A stretch of 64,000 bases of DNA from an uncultured Clostridia bacterium (GCA_946220865.1 CAMJYM010000004.1:45778-109777), one strand, 5' to 3'; positions 10,679 through 20,376 are shown, counted from the first letter of the stretch. The notes: generated by a model not told the origin, from the letters alone. Made by a program: numbers and translations.

Positions 10679-11299
10679 ATGTTTATTCTTGGTGTGACAG
10701 GTGGTATAGGCTGTGGCAAGAGTACCGTCGCAGCATTTCTGAAAGAAGCCGGACTTGCTGTTTTAGATGCAGATGCCATTTCCCACGAACTCACGGCACC
10801 TCTGGGCAAATCCCTTCCAGCTATTGTCGAGGCTTTTGGCCCGGATATCCTTGCTGAAGATGGAAGCCTTTCACGGCAGGAAATGGCCAGGTTGGTCTTT
10901 CATGACAAAAAACAGCTTGATCGTCTTTCCGGAATTATTCACAACGATGTCCTGAAAGAAATCGGTCTGCGTCTGGATCAGTTGGCTGAGCAAAAGATCC
11001 AGGCTGTGGCTCTGGATGTCCCCCTCCCTGTCAAACATGGCTTTCTTGACCGCTGCGACCAGGTCTGGTGCGTCTGGGCCGATGAAAAGATACGGCTGGA
11101 ACGTTTAGTTCTGCGCGGTCTAAGCCTGGAAGAAGCGAAATTACGTATGCGCGTACAGCTCAACGAAGAAGAGTATCGCAAATTATCCACGCACATGATC
11201 TACAATAACGGGGATTTGGGCGACTTGCGTTCAAAGGTTCAGAAACTTCTGGAAAGCGAATTGCAGAGTCGTGGCATTGCCTATCAAAGCCTGTGTTAA
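10679..11299 (+). CDS. coaE: Dephospho-CoA kinase
   Basis: Last step of coenzyme A synthesis: phosphorylates the 3'-OH of dephospho-CoA. The product starts with the P-loop (LGVTGGIGCGKSTVAAFL), then the acceptor-binding DADAISHEL, the VALDVPL segment and the LID-like RLVLRGLSLEEAKLRM. The ATG at 10679 has GGAGG six bases upstream and gives 206 aa, normal for the family. It ends 23 nt from the convergent end of polA; I see no strong hairpin terminator between them. Confidence 0.95.
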   Translation: MFILGVTGGIGCGKSTVAAFLKEAGLAVLDADAISHELTAPLGKSLPAIVEAFGPDILAEDGSLSRQEMARLVFHDKKQLDRLSGIIHNDVLKEIGLRLDQLAEQKIQAVALDVPLPVKHGFLDRCDQVWCVWADEKIRLERLVLRGLSLEEAKLRMRVQLNEEEYRKLSTHMIYNNGDLGDLRSKVQKLLESELQSRGIAYQSLC

Positions 11300-11322
11300 T
11301 ACAGTCCTTTAGCACGCTCATC

Positions 11323-14118
11323 TTACTTTATTTCATCCCAGGACTGACCTATCCCCAGCTCTACTTCTAAAGCAACTCCCAGGTTGACGGCAGCTTCCAT
11401 CGCAGTTTTAAGGCAGTCTGCAGCCCTTTCAGCTTCTTCAGCAGGCCCTTCCAGAAGGAGTTCATCATGAACTTGCAGAACAATCTCTGTTTTTAAGCCG
11501 GCCTCTTTCAAGGCACGATCTGTTTTAATCATGGCAACTTTTATAATATCTGCCGCTGATCCCTGAACTGGTGCATTCATCGCAGCACGCTCACCGAACT
11601 GGCGCAACTGATACCGCGCACTTTTCAGCTCAGGAATATAGCGCCGCCGTCCCAGTATGGTCGTCACATAGCCCAGGTCACGGGCCTTTTCAGCTTGAGC
11701 TTTCAGCCAGCTACGGACGGAAGAATAGTGCTGATCGTAGGCTTGGATAAAACGTCTTGCTTCCGCCAGAGGAACGCCAAGGCGCGTGGCCAGGCCAAAA
11801 TCTGAAACTCCGTAAACAATACTGAAATTGACGGTTTTGGCTGCCCGCCTCTCCTCCGGACTAATCTCATCGCGCTCTTTTGAAAATAGCCGTGAAGCCG
11901 TATCCCGGTGTACATCTACTCCCTCATCAAAAGCTTTCTTCAAATTCTTGTCACCTGAGAGAGCAGCAAGAACACGCAGCTCGATCTGGGAATAGTCGGC
12001 ATCCAGCAATTTGCACCCAGGTTCTGCACAGAAGGCCCTGCGTATGGCTGCTGCACGGGCGGATTTTGTGGGAATATTCTGCAGATTAGGAGCCTGGCTC
12101 GAGAGTCGCCCCGTACTCGTAAGAGTTTGTTGAAAAGTCGTGTGAATGCGGCCATCAGCTGCAATTTCACGGCTCAGTCCATCCACAAAAGTCGACTTTA
12201 ATTTACTGATCTCACGATGCTCCATAATCAGGGGAACTATCGGATGATCCAGAGTCAGTCGCTCCAGCTCATCGGCAGCGGTTGAATAGCTCCCGTCTTT
12301 CTTTTTCTTTCCTCCTTTGAGTCCCAGTTCATCAAAGAGAACCTCACTGAGCTGTTTGCTGGAATTCAGATTGAAGCTGCGCCCGGCAAGCTGATAAATC
12401 TGCTGCTCAAGGTCGGCAATTTCGTCTGACATTTCCCGGGATAATTTATCCAGTCTCTCAGGAGCAACATAAACGCCCCGACGCTCCATCGCAGTAAGAA
12501 GCAGACTGAGGGGAAATTCAACCTCCTGGCATAAGGTGAGCATCCCCTCATCTTTCAGACTTTGCAACTGCGAACGTTGACAGGCAAGCAAAGCTCGACC
12601 AATCAAAGCTGCTTCATCGGCCCTGGCCTTCTCATCTTCCGGATGTCCATTCAGGACAAGGGCTTTTCCTGTTGCAGCTTGTACAACGCGCACAAAACCT
12701 TCTTCCCGGCTTTGTGCATGGTCGAGATTATTGAGCAGGTAGGCTGCTATCTCCACATCAAAGAAGGGTTCAGAGGGGATTTCCAACTGCTCTTGCCGCA
12801 GCAAAGCTTTACCGCCCCAAAGAACCGCGGCTACCCCGGATTTCAGATAGGCAGGCCACAGCTGAGCCCAGTCCTCGCGCTTGAAAAGAAAGAGTTCCGC
12901 CTCGCCGCTTTGCCCCTTGTCTTCCGTTTCTTTATGGGGCACAGCTTTCTCCTGCTGTGAAGAAATGCCATCCGTTTTGCCCAATAAATCTGTAAGAGAT
13001 AGCTGTCTTCCTTCTGCGGAAATCAGTTCAGTTTTCTCATTCTGCAGCTCATTTTTTGCTTTCACCGGCTCTGAGCTTTCGCTGTAAAAAGCAAAATACC
13101 CATCCGGCAGCTCAAGTAATGCTAAGGCTTTGCCAGGTGAAAAGAGAGTTTCAATTTTTGAGCTGAGACGGTAGTTTAATGCAAAATCAGCAGCCGTCCT
13201 TCCGCCATCTTCCTCCAGCCCAAAGCGCTGACGAAAACGCTTCAAACCAAGCCTGGTCAAATAGTGGTCAAGTTCAGGCAGCTGCGCTTCACTCGGGCTG
13301 ATTTCTGAAAAATCAAAGGGCAAATCCTTTTGCAGGCCCACCAGTTCGTAGGAGAGATCGGCGAGTTCCTTTCCTTCAAGGAGGCGTTTTTGCCTGGCAC
13401 CTTTAATCTCATCTAAATGAGCATAAACCCCAGTTAAGCTACCATACTGATGCAGTAGTTCAAGAGCTGATTTCTCACCAATGCCGGGGACTCCCGGAAT
13501 AGCATCTGAGCTGTCACCCATGAGCGCTTTAAGATCTCGCATTAACGGAGCCTCAAAGCCGTAGCGCTCACGGAAGGCCTGTGGAGTTATAAAATCCGTC
13601 TGACTGCCACTACGATTGCTGTAAGGAAAGATAAGCGTACATTGCTCTGAAATAAGCTGCCAGAGATCTCTGTCACCGCTGAGAATGTAAACCTGTGAAG
13701 CGGCTTTTTCCGCTTCGCTGGTAATTCCCGCAAGCAGATCATCCGCTTCGTAACCGGCTTTTTCCAGTACCGTGTAGCCCATGAGTTTCAAGCCCTCTTT
13801 AACAAGCGGAAACTGCTTCGCCAAATCCTCAGGCATAGGCTTACGGCCGCTTTTATATGTGGGAAATAAAGCATGTCGGAAATTTTTTGCAGGAGCATCG
13901 AAACAGCAGATCATCAGATCAGGCTCAAGCTGGTCCACATAAGAAAAGAGCATGTTCAAGCAGGCAAAAATTGCCGCGGTCGGCGTACCGTCAGGAGCAC
14001 TGAGATGGCCTCGTCCGGCCAGTCCAAAATAGGCTCGATTCATAATGCTGTTACCATCGACAAGGAGATAAACTGGCCTTTTGTGCCCACCTTTTTCACG
14101 CTTGATTATATTTCCCAT
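11323..14118 (-). CDS. polA: DNA polymerase I
   Basis: Repair and Okazaki-fragment processing polymerase of 931 aa. Residues about 1-300 form the 5' nuclease (LLVDGNSIMNRAYF, YEADDLLAGI, GDRDLWQL, GDSSDAIPGVPGIGEKSA). The polymerase domain holds motif A LLDADYSQIELRVLAAL, motif B RRAAKTVNFSIVYGV and motif C LQVHDELLLEG. In the middle 3'-5' exonuclease-like domain the DxE pair of the first exo motif is not recognisable, although an FFDVEIAAYLL segment keeps the fold, so proofreading is probably lost, as in several Gram-positive PolA enzymes. A charged, low-complexity insert lies around residues 355-400. Confidence 0.95.
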   Translation of the reverse strand: MGNIIKREKGGHKRPVYLLVDGNSIMNRAYFGLAGRGHLSAPDGTPTAAIFACLNMLFSYVDQLEPDLMICCFDAPAKNFRHALFPTYKSGRKPMPEDLAKQFPLVKEGLKLMGYTVLEKAGYEADDLLAGITSEAEKAASQVYILSGDRDLWQLISEQCTLIFPYSNRSGSQTDFITPQAFRERYGFEAPLMRDLKALMGDSSDAIPGVPGIGEKSALELLHQYGSLTGVYAHLDEIKGARQKRLLEGKELADLSYELVGLQKDLPFDFSEISPSEAQLPELDHYLTRLGLKRFRQRFGLEEDGGRTAADFALNYRLSSKIETLFSPGKALALLELPDGYFAFYSESSEPVKAKNELQNEKTELISAEGRQLSLTDLLGKTDGISSQQEKAVPHKETEDKGQSGEAELFLFKREDWAQLWPAYLKSGVAAVLWGGKALLRQEQLEIPSEPFFDVEIAAYLLNNLDHAQSREEGFVRVVQAATGKALVLNGHPEDEKARADEAALIGRALLACQRSQLQSLKDEGMLTLCQEVEFPLSLLLTAMERRGVYVAPERLDKLSREMSDEIADLEQQIYQLAGRSFNLNSSKQLSEVLFDELGLKGGKKKKDGSYSTAADELERLTLDHPIVPLIMEHREISKLKSTFVDGLSREIAADGRIHTTFQQTLTSTGRLSSQAPNLQNIPTKSARAAAIRRAFCAEPGCKLLDADYSQIELRVLAALSGDKNLKKAFDEGVDVHRDTASRLFSKERDEISPEERRAAKTVNFSIVYGVSDFGLATRLGVPLAEARRFIQAYDQHYSSVRSWLKAQAEKARDLGYVTTILGRRRYIPELKSARYQLRQFGERAAMNAPVQGSAADIIKVAMIKTDRALKEAGLKTEIVLQVHDELLLEGPAEEAERAADCLKTAMEAAVNLGVALEVELGIGQSWDEIK

Positions 14119-14396
14119 CTTACTCCCTCAAATGCTGAATTTTTATGATCTGGACTTCACTGGGAATCTCTCCCCAAATGACCTTATTGATGATCTCACG
14201 TCTTATTGTAGCTTTTCTCCAGCAAAAAAGTCGTCAATCTCTGCTCCATTTTCGAGAAGGGCTGCGGTCGACACCTCAGAAAAAAGATTGTCTTGTCACC
14301 TGCTTCACGAACAAGGGGTTATGGCCTGCATTCCTGGACAGCTTAGTCATCCGTTCAGTGCAGTTTATGCTCGATAAAATCCAACACTTCAATCCC

Positions 14397-15821
14397 TCAA
14401 CGTCCGCTTCTGTAAATGCCCTCAGCTGCGGCAAAGATTTGTCCCGCAAACGCGCTGATATCGGTCATCTCGTCTTCAATCACTATCCCGATGGCAAGAG
14501 GAATCGTTTCATTCTGCATAAAGCCTGTAAAAAGGGCGTGAGAATGAACGCTGCCGTCCGGCCTCTGAAATTGAGCTGTACCGGTTTTACCCCCCACAAC
14601 TTCTCCCGGAACCTGCGCTGATCTCGCGAAGCCACTGCTTGCAGAAACGATCATGTCGGAGCGCAGCACGGCCATCTCGGCAGCGCTTCCCGTGCGGGAA
14701 AAAAGCTCCGGCTGTTCAGCGTTGTGGCGTTGTCCATTGGCATCTTCCGTCTCAAGAACGAGACGCGGGCGCATAAGCTCTCCGCCATTAGCCACAGCAG
14801 CAGAAAGCATGGCAAGGCGAATCGGACTGATGCTCAGCTCCGTATTTTCAATGGCCTGCCCTATGGCAAACCAGGACAGCAGATAATCATCGGTATCATC
14901 CGGCAGCACCACTTCATTCGAGGCGCAGTTTAAACCACCTGGAGCGAGTTCTTTACCCAGTCCAAAAGCTCTGGCTTTAGTCAATAGAGCTGGCGCGCCT
15001 GCACGAATGCCGACCGTTCCAAAAAAATGATTGCAGGAATGGGCCAGTGCCGCTTCGCGGCCGATAAGCCCATGGCCGGCATCAGCCCTGTCCTCATTGA
15101 CACTTCCCGGTCCAAGCAGGGCTTCTCTTCCCTTACACTGGACCGTAAGATTTGGATCATAGTCAGGTGCAGCAAGCCAGGCAGCATCTGTGATGATTTT
15201 AAAGGTCGATCCAGGAGGATACTTTCCCAAAAAGGCTTTATTAAACAGCGCGCCCTCCGGGATATCTTTCCATAGAATGACATTTTGCGGATCTACAAGA
15301 GGGCTGTTGGCCACAGCCAGGAGATCTCCGCTGCGATAATCCATAAGCACCAGCCCGGCTTTATGTCCCTGCAGGAGTTCGGCGGCTTTGCGGCAGAGCC
15401 TTGAATCGAGGCTCAGACGTAACGCGCTGCCTTTCATCCCCCGCCCTGTAAAATCGTAAACGATTTGCTGCCAGAAAGGTCGTCCCTGACCCGTCAGAAC
15501 ATTCTCATAGCGTTCTTCGAGCGTATTGCCAATATTGTGGGTGTAATCTCCAACCAGCGTCAGAAGGCCGGAAGCTAGCAATGGATCTTCAGCATAATGC
15601 CTTTCTCCACCATGACTTTCAGCCAGAGCAATGCCATCCCGGGAGAAAATAGAAGCCGCTTCGGCATACCTTCCTTTAAGTGCAAGTTTATTTTCTCCGG
15701 CATGCCCCCAATTCATTTTCTGACTTTTTCTCTGCTGAATGGTGATCCCCACGATCAGAGCAAGAGATAAAGCCAGAAAAGCGATGAGAATCATCCGGAG
15801 ATTACGCAAGAGCTGCTTCAC
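14397..15821 (-). CDS. Class B penicillin-binding protein (PbpA-like D,D-transpeptidase)
   Basis: Cross-links peptidoglycan outside the membrane. One N-terminal membrane anchor (about residues 9-28) is followed by the transpeptidase domain with SxxK as STFK (GKYPPGSTFKI), SxN as SCN (LAHSCNHFFG) and KTG as GKTGTAQF. At 474 aa without PASTA repeats it matches the short PbpA type usually encoded just after an FHA protein and a SEDS (FtsW/RodA) gene. The start is GTG with AGGAGG six bases upstream. Its expected SEDS partner is found 17.8 kb away at 33611-35410 on the same strand, which suggests the accessory block was inserted between them. Confidence 0.88.
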   Translation of the reverse strand: MKQLLRNLRMILIAFLALSLALIVGITIQQRKSQKMNWGHAGENKLALKGRYAEAASIFSRDGIALAESHGGERHYAEDPLLASGLLTLVGDYTHNIGNTLEERYENVLTGQGRPFWQQIVYDFTGRGMKGSALRLSLDSRLCRKAAELLQGHKAGLVLMDYRSGDLLAVANSPLVDPQNVILWKDIPEGALFNKAFLGKYPPGSTFKIITDAAWLAAPDYDPNLTVQCKGREALLGPGSVNEDRADAGHGLIGREAALAHSCNHFFGTVGIRAGAPALLTKARAFGLGKELAPGGLNCASNEVVLPDDTDDYLLSWFAIGQAIENTELSISPIRLAMLSAAVANGGELMRPRLVLETEDANGQRHNAEQPELFSRTGSAAEMAVLRSDMIVSASSGFARSAQVPGEVVGGKTGTAQFQRPDGSVHSHALFTGFMQNETIPLAIGIVIEDEMTDISAFAGQIFAAAEGIYRSGR

Positions 15822-16083
15822 AGTTTCCTCCTGAGCTCACGCTGTCTTCAGCAGCGCAGTGATCCATATATTTGATTGCTTGACCTGAAAAAATCATTTT
15901 AAATTCCTTTCTGGATATGGACATCGTCCCTGCTATATGCATCGTCTATTCTGACGGAGAGCAATCGTTAAAAGGTTTACAGATTACGAATTATCTGACT
16001 AACACTCCAATAATGAACGCCTGGATTACTGATATGATTGGTATTAGCAAAAAGGGTACAAACAAGAAATGTTCCCAAATCGC

Positions 16084-16497
16084 CTAGTGCTTCATCCAAT
16101 TCTTAAATTCATAGTCCTTGTGCCCCTCTGTGCCGGGAATAACAATTTTGCTCTTATATTTTCCTTGAAATAACAGACAATCTAACAGCAAAAAATCTCC
16201 TGCATTTAAGATGCTCCACTGAATATAGCTCATCCAAAATAAATTCCAAAAACCAATAATTGGGGAATGCATAAGGCTCGCAACCGAAAAAATAAAACAT
16301 ATCCCAACGAGGCCGATAGTGAATATGAGATTTATTTTTTTCTCTTGCTTTGTCATGGGTAAAGGAGCTGCCTTTTGAATGGCTTTTGGATAAGAGTCCA
16401 AAAACCATCTTGGATTGATCAGTGCCAAGCTTGCGACAGCCCCGTTAAAAATAGCAGCGATAGCTACCCCATCCAGTATTGCTCGAAGGATATCCAT
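16084..16497 (-). CDS. Small multi-span membrane protein, unknown function
   Basis: The 137-aa product has about three or four hydrophobic stretches (residues 8-28, 54-76, 79-105) and a charged C-terminal tail ending in NWMKH. It is built like the 164-aa membrane protein at 17500-17994: both have a paired-helix middle, an acidic residue inside a late helix (LLLDCLLF here, FFFDWFLL there) and a following short loop, so they look like distant members of one family. It is the last gene of the accessory operon. AAGGAG lies 11 nt before the ATG, a little far. I do not recognise the family and give it no function. Confidence 0.65.
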   Translation of the reverse strand: MDILRAILDGVAIAAIFNGAVASLALINPRWFLDSYPKAIQKAAPLPMTKQEKKINLIFTIGLVGICFIFSVASLMHSPIIGFWNLFWMSYIQWSILNAGDFLLLDCLLFQGKYKSKIVIPGTEGHKDYEFKNWMKH

Positions 16498-16512
16498 AAA
16501 CCCATATTCTCC

Positions 16513-16818
16513 TTAATCCATACATCCTTTTACAAAAGCCATATAGGCCTCTGTGTTTTGTGTCATTTCTTCGCAGTGTCCATAGCTTTGCCAGATTTTT
16601 AATACTTTGCTTGTCCATCGTAACAAGCGTATCAACCAGCATGTTACATAAGGATCGTCTTTTGCCTCTCCATGTCCGGAAAGGTCGGGCACAATATAGC
16701 GATACTCACATCCCAGCTCTTTTGCCATGCTATCCATCATCATTTTGCCAGAAAAATTCATCGGATGGATGAGGAGGATAACTTCTCGCTTGTTCTGATT
16801 GATGTCATGAATCACCAT
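16513..16818 (-). pseudogene. Alpha/beta hydrolase remnant with internal deletion
   Basis: A strong ribosome site (GGAGG, six bases) precedes the ATG at 16818. The first 50 or so residues are a clear hydrolase N-terminus: strand EVILLIHPMNFSG (oxyanion region) and YRYIVPDLSGHGEAKDDPYV. The nucleophile elbow (GxSxG) and the aspartate are absent. The frame then passes through about 15 unlike residues and ends in a recognisable hydrolase C-terminus containing the catalytic-histidine loop, YGHCEEMTQNTEAY. The simplest reading is an in-frame deletion of roughly 150 codons, leaving an inactive 101-aa product. Confidence 0.7.
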
Positions 16819-16820
16819 GA

Positions 16821-17486
16821 TCACACCTCCTTGAAATCGCTCCCTTTGCCCATGGTGCCATTGATTTTTCTGGCCACTAAAAAACACTCTGGCCAAGGAC
16901 TGGCCGGTAGAAGTTCGCATTGCAGGAGTTCAAAACCGTTTTGGCAGGTAAATGCTTTAAATTCTGCAAGTTTCCAGCTGTGAAAAACACGAAATCCGAT
17001 TCTTTTCATCAGCCACAGCTTGAGTCGATGGATCTTTTCTTCAGCGACAAAGGTGGGTGCGATCAGTAAGCCATCTGTTTTAAGAACGCGATAAATTTCT
17101 TCTAAGGCCTTTTTTGGCTTTGGCATAATGTGCAGCGTATTAGCTATAAGCACAACATCAAAGCGATTGCTGTCAAAGGAAAGTGCTGTCGCATCTTCCA
17201 CGCAAAAGCAAAGATTTGAAGACTTTTCCCTTTTCTTTGCCTCTGCAATCATGCGTTCTGAGAAATCTGTAGCAAGCCATGTTTTTGCCTTTGACGCAAG
17301 CGGAAGGCTAAGCTGTCCAGTGCCGCATCCCAGCTCCAGCACAGATTGCTCATCCGACAAATGTGCTTCGATTTTTTTGATTAATGTCTCATAGAGTTGT
17401 TTGTTTCCTTTTTCCTGTATTCGCGTATAGAGCTTGGCAATGCGATCCCAGAAGCTTTTATTATCCCGATTTTCTTTTTGTTTCAT
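16821..17486 (-). CDS. Class I SAM-dependent methyltransferase
   Basis: The 221-aa product has a Rossmann-type core of the Methyltransf_11/25 kind: motif I VLELGCGTGQLSLPLA, an acidic residue after strand 2 (LATDFSERMI), CVEDATALSF and FDVVLIANTLHIMPKPKKALEEIYRVLK. The C-terminal part (residues about 150-221) resembles small-molecule or quinone-type methyltransferases with no fixed substrate. It lies 13 nt after the 164-aa membrane protein and 2 nt before the hydrolase remnant in the accessory operon. The substrate is unknown. Confidence 0.85.
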   Translation of the reverse strand: MKQKENRDNKSFWDRIAKLYTRIQEKGNKQLYETLIKKIEAHLSDEQSVLELGCGTGQLSLPLASKAKTWLATDFSERMIAEAKKREKSSNLCFCVEDATALSFDSNRFDVVLIANTLHIMPKPKKALEEIYRVLKTDGLLIAPTFVAEEKIHRLKLWLMKRIGFRVFHSWKLAEFKAFTCQNGFELLQCELLPASPWPECFLVARKINGTMGKGSDFKEV

Positions 17487-17499
17487 GATTTAAGTTCCC

Positions 17500-17994
17500 T
17501 TATTGAACCCACACACATAAGCCCGCCAAGACAGCAGAGCCCACAAGTATAGCGATGACATGGATGAGGTGATCTTTTTTGTTGTAGCCAAAAAGCTGCG
17601 GGCCCAACAAGGCTTTGACTTCCGGATAAAAATGCGAAAAGAACGTAGACCTACAAAGCAAAAACCAATCAAAGAAGAAAATATCAAAGACTTTCAGCAA
17701 AAGCATCATCAAGGCAAAGCGTATATAAAACTGCAGGAAGGTAAAGCCATTCTTGATACCGTCTACTGCACCGACAATAACGGCTCCCGCCATACAAAAC
17801 ATCGCCAGCAGGGCTAAGCTCCAGCCGAAGATATGCTGTCCGCGAAAACGTTCTGGTTTTTCCTCGACGGCTTCATAAACGGCTTTGGGTGCTGATGTAA
17901 AAAACTTCTTGTCCTGGATAAAACCTACGCCCGCCAATAAAAGTAAGAAAAGCCCTGCCATCATAATCGAAGATAGGAAAAGCGTCAGAATCAT
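17500..17994 (-). CDS. Membrane protein, unknown function (similar in layout to the gene at 16084)
   Basis: Four hydrophobic segments are visible (about residues 3-24, 55-80, 86-110, 141-162), with loops RDK-type on the presumed cytoplasmic side and a late helix carrying KVFDIFFFDWFLL. The ATG overlaps the stop of the metallo-hydrolase gene by four bases (ATGA), so the two are translationally coupled. It is related in pattern to the 137-aa protein at the end of the same operon. I do not recognise a named family. Confidence 0.7.
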   Translation of the reverse strand: MILTLFLSSIMMAGLFLLLLAGVGFIQDKKFFTSAPKAVYEAVEEKPERFRGQHIFGWSLALLAMFCMAGAVIVGAVDGIKNGFTFLQFYIRFALMMLLLKVFDIFFFDWFLLCRSTFFSHFYPEVKALLGPQLFGYNKKDHLIHVIAILVGSAVLAGLCVWVQ

Positions 17995-18872
17995 CGTTTG
18001 CCTCCATACTGTGCAGCTTCCGGCAAAAAACCACCCTGCGCACCTTCTGGGGTGTCATCGCTTTCGTCGTAGCTGTCATAGGGCGCCGCAGGATCAACGG
18101 GCTTTTGTTTACCAAAAGCATTACACGCTTTATCGGTATGAGCAAAGACAAAGTCAAAGTCGCGGCTGTAGCCTGTGTGTCCGGTAACGAACATCGGACG
18201 CACGTTTCGTTCTTCAAGTTTTGCCTTCAAAGCGGCAAGAGAGCGAATGGCGAGCTTGTTGTTTTCCGCCAAGGCATTGATAAAGCTATAGCCGCCGTCG
18301 TAGCCAAGCCAGATGGTATCGCCCAAAAAGAGATAGGCATTATCAATCAGATAGGCCAGATGTCCCCAAGTGTGCCCCGGCACTAAAAAAGCCTCTATGC
18401 GGATGTCGCCGATCTGAAAGACTTCGCCGTCTTTCAGCAGCGTTTTTTCATTTTTGATGACAACCTGCGGCAGCTTGTAGAGCCCGAAGCCTACCTTGCG
18501 GCGTACCTCACCCGTCAAATAACGATTTTCAATTTCTCCGATGTAGAGATGGGCATGTCTGAAAAGACTGTCGCTGTCCTCTTCCACCGCACCGACATGA
18601 TCGGTATCCTGATGAGTGATAAGAATATCTTTGATCTTGGCCGGGTCCAGATCCAGCCATTTCATCTTCTCTTTCAAGCGCGGATAGTTGTAGCCGGCAT
18701 CAAGCATGATGGTCTCATTGCCTTTGGTGTAAAAGAAGATATTGGCGGCATACTCCCGCACGCAGCGCACATGATCATCAATCCGGCCCGTGTTGATCGG
18801 CTTGAAGATGCCTTTGCCACGGTAGCCTCTTGACATGATTTTTAATTGAAATTCTGTAGCTTTCTTAGACAT
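17991..18872 (-). CDS. Metallo-beta-lactamase-fold hydrolase
   Basis: About 293 aa with the metal-binding signature ITHQDTDHVG (HxDxDH form of the usual HxHxDH), then VPGHTWGHLAYL, LFLGDTIWLGYDGG and a late VTGHTGYS histidine. These are the expected positions of the two-metal site, with the first HxH histidine replaced by aspartate in the pattern. I use the ATG at 18872, which has AAAGGA nine bases upstream, rather than 18899. It follows the specificity-subunit gene by 34 nt and is coupled to the membrane gene. Its substrate cannot be told; quorum lactone, glyoxalase-like and RNA/DNA targets are all possible for this fold. Confidence 0.85.
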   Translation of the reverse strand: MSKKATEFQLKIMSRGYRGKGIFKPINTGRIDDHVRCVREYAANIFFYTKGNETIMLDAGYNYPRLKEKMKWLDLDPAKIKDILITHQDTDHVGAVEEDSDSLFRHAHLYIGEIENRYLTGEVRRKVGFGLYKLPQVVIKNEKTLLKDGEVFQIGDIRIEAFLVPGHTWGHLAYLIDNAYLFLGDTIWLGYDGGYSFINALAENNKLAIRSLAALKAKLEERNVRPMFVTGHTGYSRDFDFVFAHTDKACNAFGKQKPVDPAAPYDSYDESDDTPEGAQGGFLPEAAQYGGKR

Positions 18873-18906
18873 AACGATTGTTCCTTTGTTTATCTCCAAT
18901 CAACAA

Positions 18907-20376
18907 TCAGCGAGCATGGATAACATCATCATTCATAATCTGCAGCGCCTCTTGCTCCAGTTTGTAGGCTTCATAGCGTTTCTGATTCGCCGCAAGCGCC
19001 AGCTCGTTGATGTTCGCCTGCACCGCGGCGTCTTTAAGAAAAGGCACACAGACGTTTCTCACGTGGTTATCGTCGATCTCATCTACGACAGAGCCATATG
19101 TGTAGCGAGTAATCAGTTCATGTCCGTAATCTGAAGCAAGGAAAATATAGAGGTATCCGGCAATCTCCTTAGATTTCGGTACAACACGAATGATATGCTG
19201 ATTTGCTGTCCAATGTTCCCAGTGCTTACCTACTAAGGCTACTTTTCCAATAGTGCCGCTGCAGGTTATAAGAGTAATGTTTTCATGTAATTCAAGCTGA
19301 TCCTTAATTCTTTTAGCATGATGAGCGACGGATAAGTATTTTTTATTCGTTGGATCTAATTCCCACAGTTGTTTTCCGCCTAAAAAGACTCTGCCATGCC
19401 CTTCTTCCACGTACACACGCTTAAAGCGTCCGGGAAGAATAACCTCCTTGCTGATTCTGGGATCTCCAATCGTCGTGACTTCAGCCGCCTGCGCCTGAAG
19501 CTGTTCGATGATCTTGCTGACGACAGGCACATGATAAGAGGCATCGAAACGTCGGTCACTTCGGCTGATTTTGACACTGAAAGTTTCAACAGGTGCTGTA
19601 CTTGTTTTCAATTCCTCCAGAGGCGGCAATTTCAAGGCTTCAATCAGAAGTCTTGTCGCTTCATCGATGAGTTCATTACTTTCATCTCGCAAGGCATAGG
19701 AACGTACCACAAGGTCATTGATACGCTGCTTGAGGATGGCCGGTGCGTTTGGAATACGCATATTTGATAAATGTTCCGGTTCCAGATGTGTGATCACGGA
19801 ACCATAGCCATTTGTTTTTAGCAACAAATTGCCGATTTTGGATTTCAAAAAAGCATAGACGTATCCCAAATCATATTCTTGCTTAAAGGTGATACGAATA
19901 ACGTCATCAGAAAAAACCATTCCTTCTGTTGTTTGCGAGACATAGGCAATCGTACCGATTGTTCCACTTCTTGTAAGGAGCAAGGTCTTAGACTTTAGTT
20001 TTAGTTCATCAATATCGCAATTCGTTAATTTTGAGATATGTTTTTCAGCTCGCGGATAAATCTCCGTCATTTGTGAGGGGAGATAAAACGGTACGCCATA
20101 ATTGTTATCACAATAAATTCTTTTGAACCGCCCTGGATAAAAAGCATCCTTTATTAAACCGTCTGTTCCAGAAAGAGAAACAAGCGGATATTTTCCTTCT
20201 TTCAGTAACGATCGGGCTTGCTTTGCTTCCACATCAAAAGAACTGGCATCAAGGCGTTTTCCTCGAGCAAAAATATCCTTCAGTGAAACAGAGCACCACT
20301 TGAGAGGATCATCTTTAACCAGCGGTATTTCAGGAAGCTCTATATGTTCTTGTCTCGCCAGATTTCCGTTTACCAT
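18907..20376 (-). CDS. Restriction-modification specificity subunit (HsdS-type, two target-recognition domains)
   Basis: Chooses the DNA sequence to be methylated and cut. The 489-aa product is an internal duplication: each half carries a target-recognition domain with GRFKRIY/GRFKRVY and TRSGTIGTIAYV/TCSGTIGKVALV, ending in a helical spacer (QRINDLVVRSYALRDESNELI and QANINELALAANQKRYEAYKLE segments). Two halves imply a bipartite target. The ATG at 20376 has GGAGG seven bases upstream and overlaps the end of the methylase-nuclease gene. It works with that protein; no separate HsdR helicase gene is present. Confidence 0.93.
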   Translation of the reverse strand: MVNGNLARQEHIELPEIPLVKDDPLKWCSVSLKDIFARGKRLDASSFDVEAKQARSLLKEGKYPLVSLSGTDGLIKDAFYPGRFKRIYCDNNYGVPFYLPSQMTEIYPRAEKHISKLTNCDIDELKLKSKTLLLTRSGTIGTIAYVSQTTEGMVFSDDVIRITFKQEYDLGYVYAFLKSKIGNLLLKTNGYGSVITHLEPEHLSNMRIPNAPAILKQRINDLVVRSYALRDESNELIDEATRLLIEALKLPPLEELKTSTAPVETFSVKISRSDRRFDASYHVPVVSKIIEQLQAQAAEVTTIGDPRISKEVILPGRFKRVYVEEGHGRVFLGGKQLWELDPTNKKYLSVAHHAKRIKDQLELHENITLITCSGTIGKVALVGKHWEHWTANQHIIRVVPKSKEIAGYLYIFLASDYGHELITRYTYGSVVDEIDDNHVRNVCVPFLKDAAVQANINELALAANQKRYEAYKLEQEALQIMNDDVIHAR

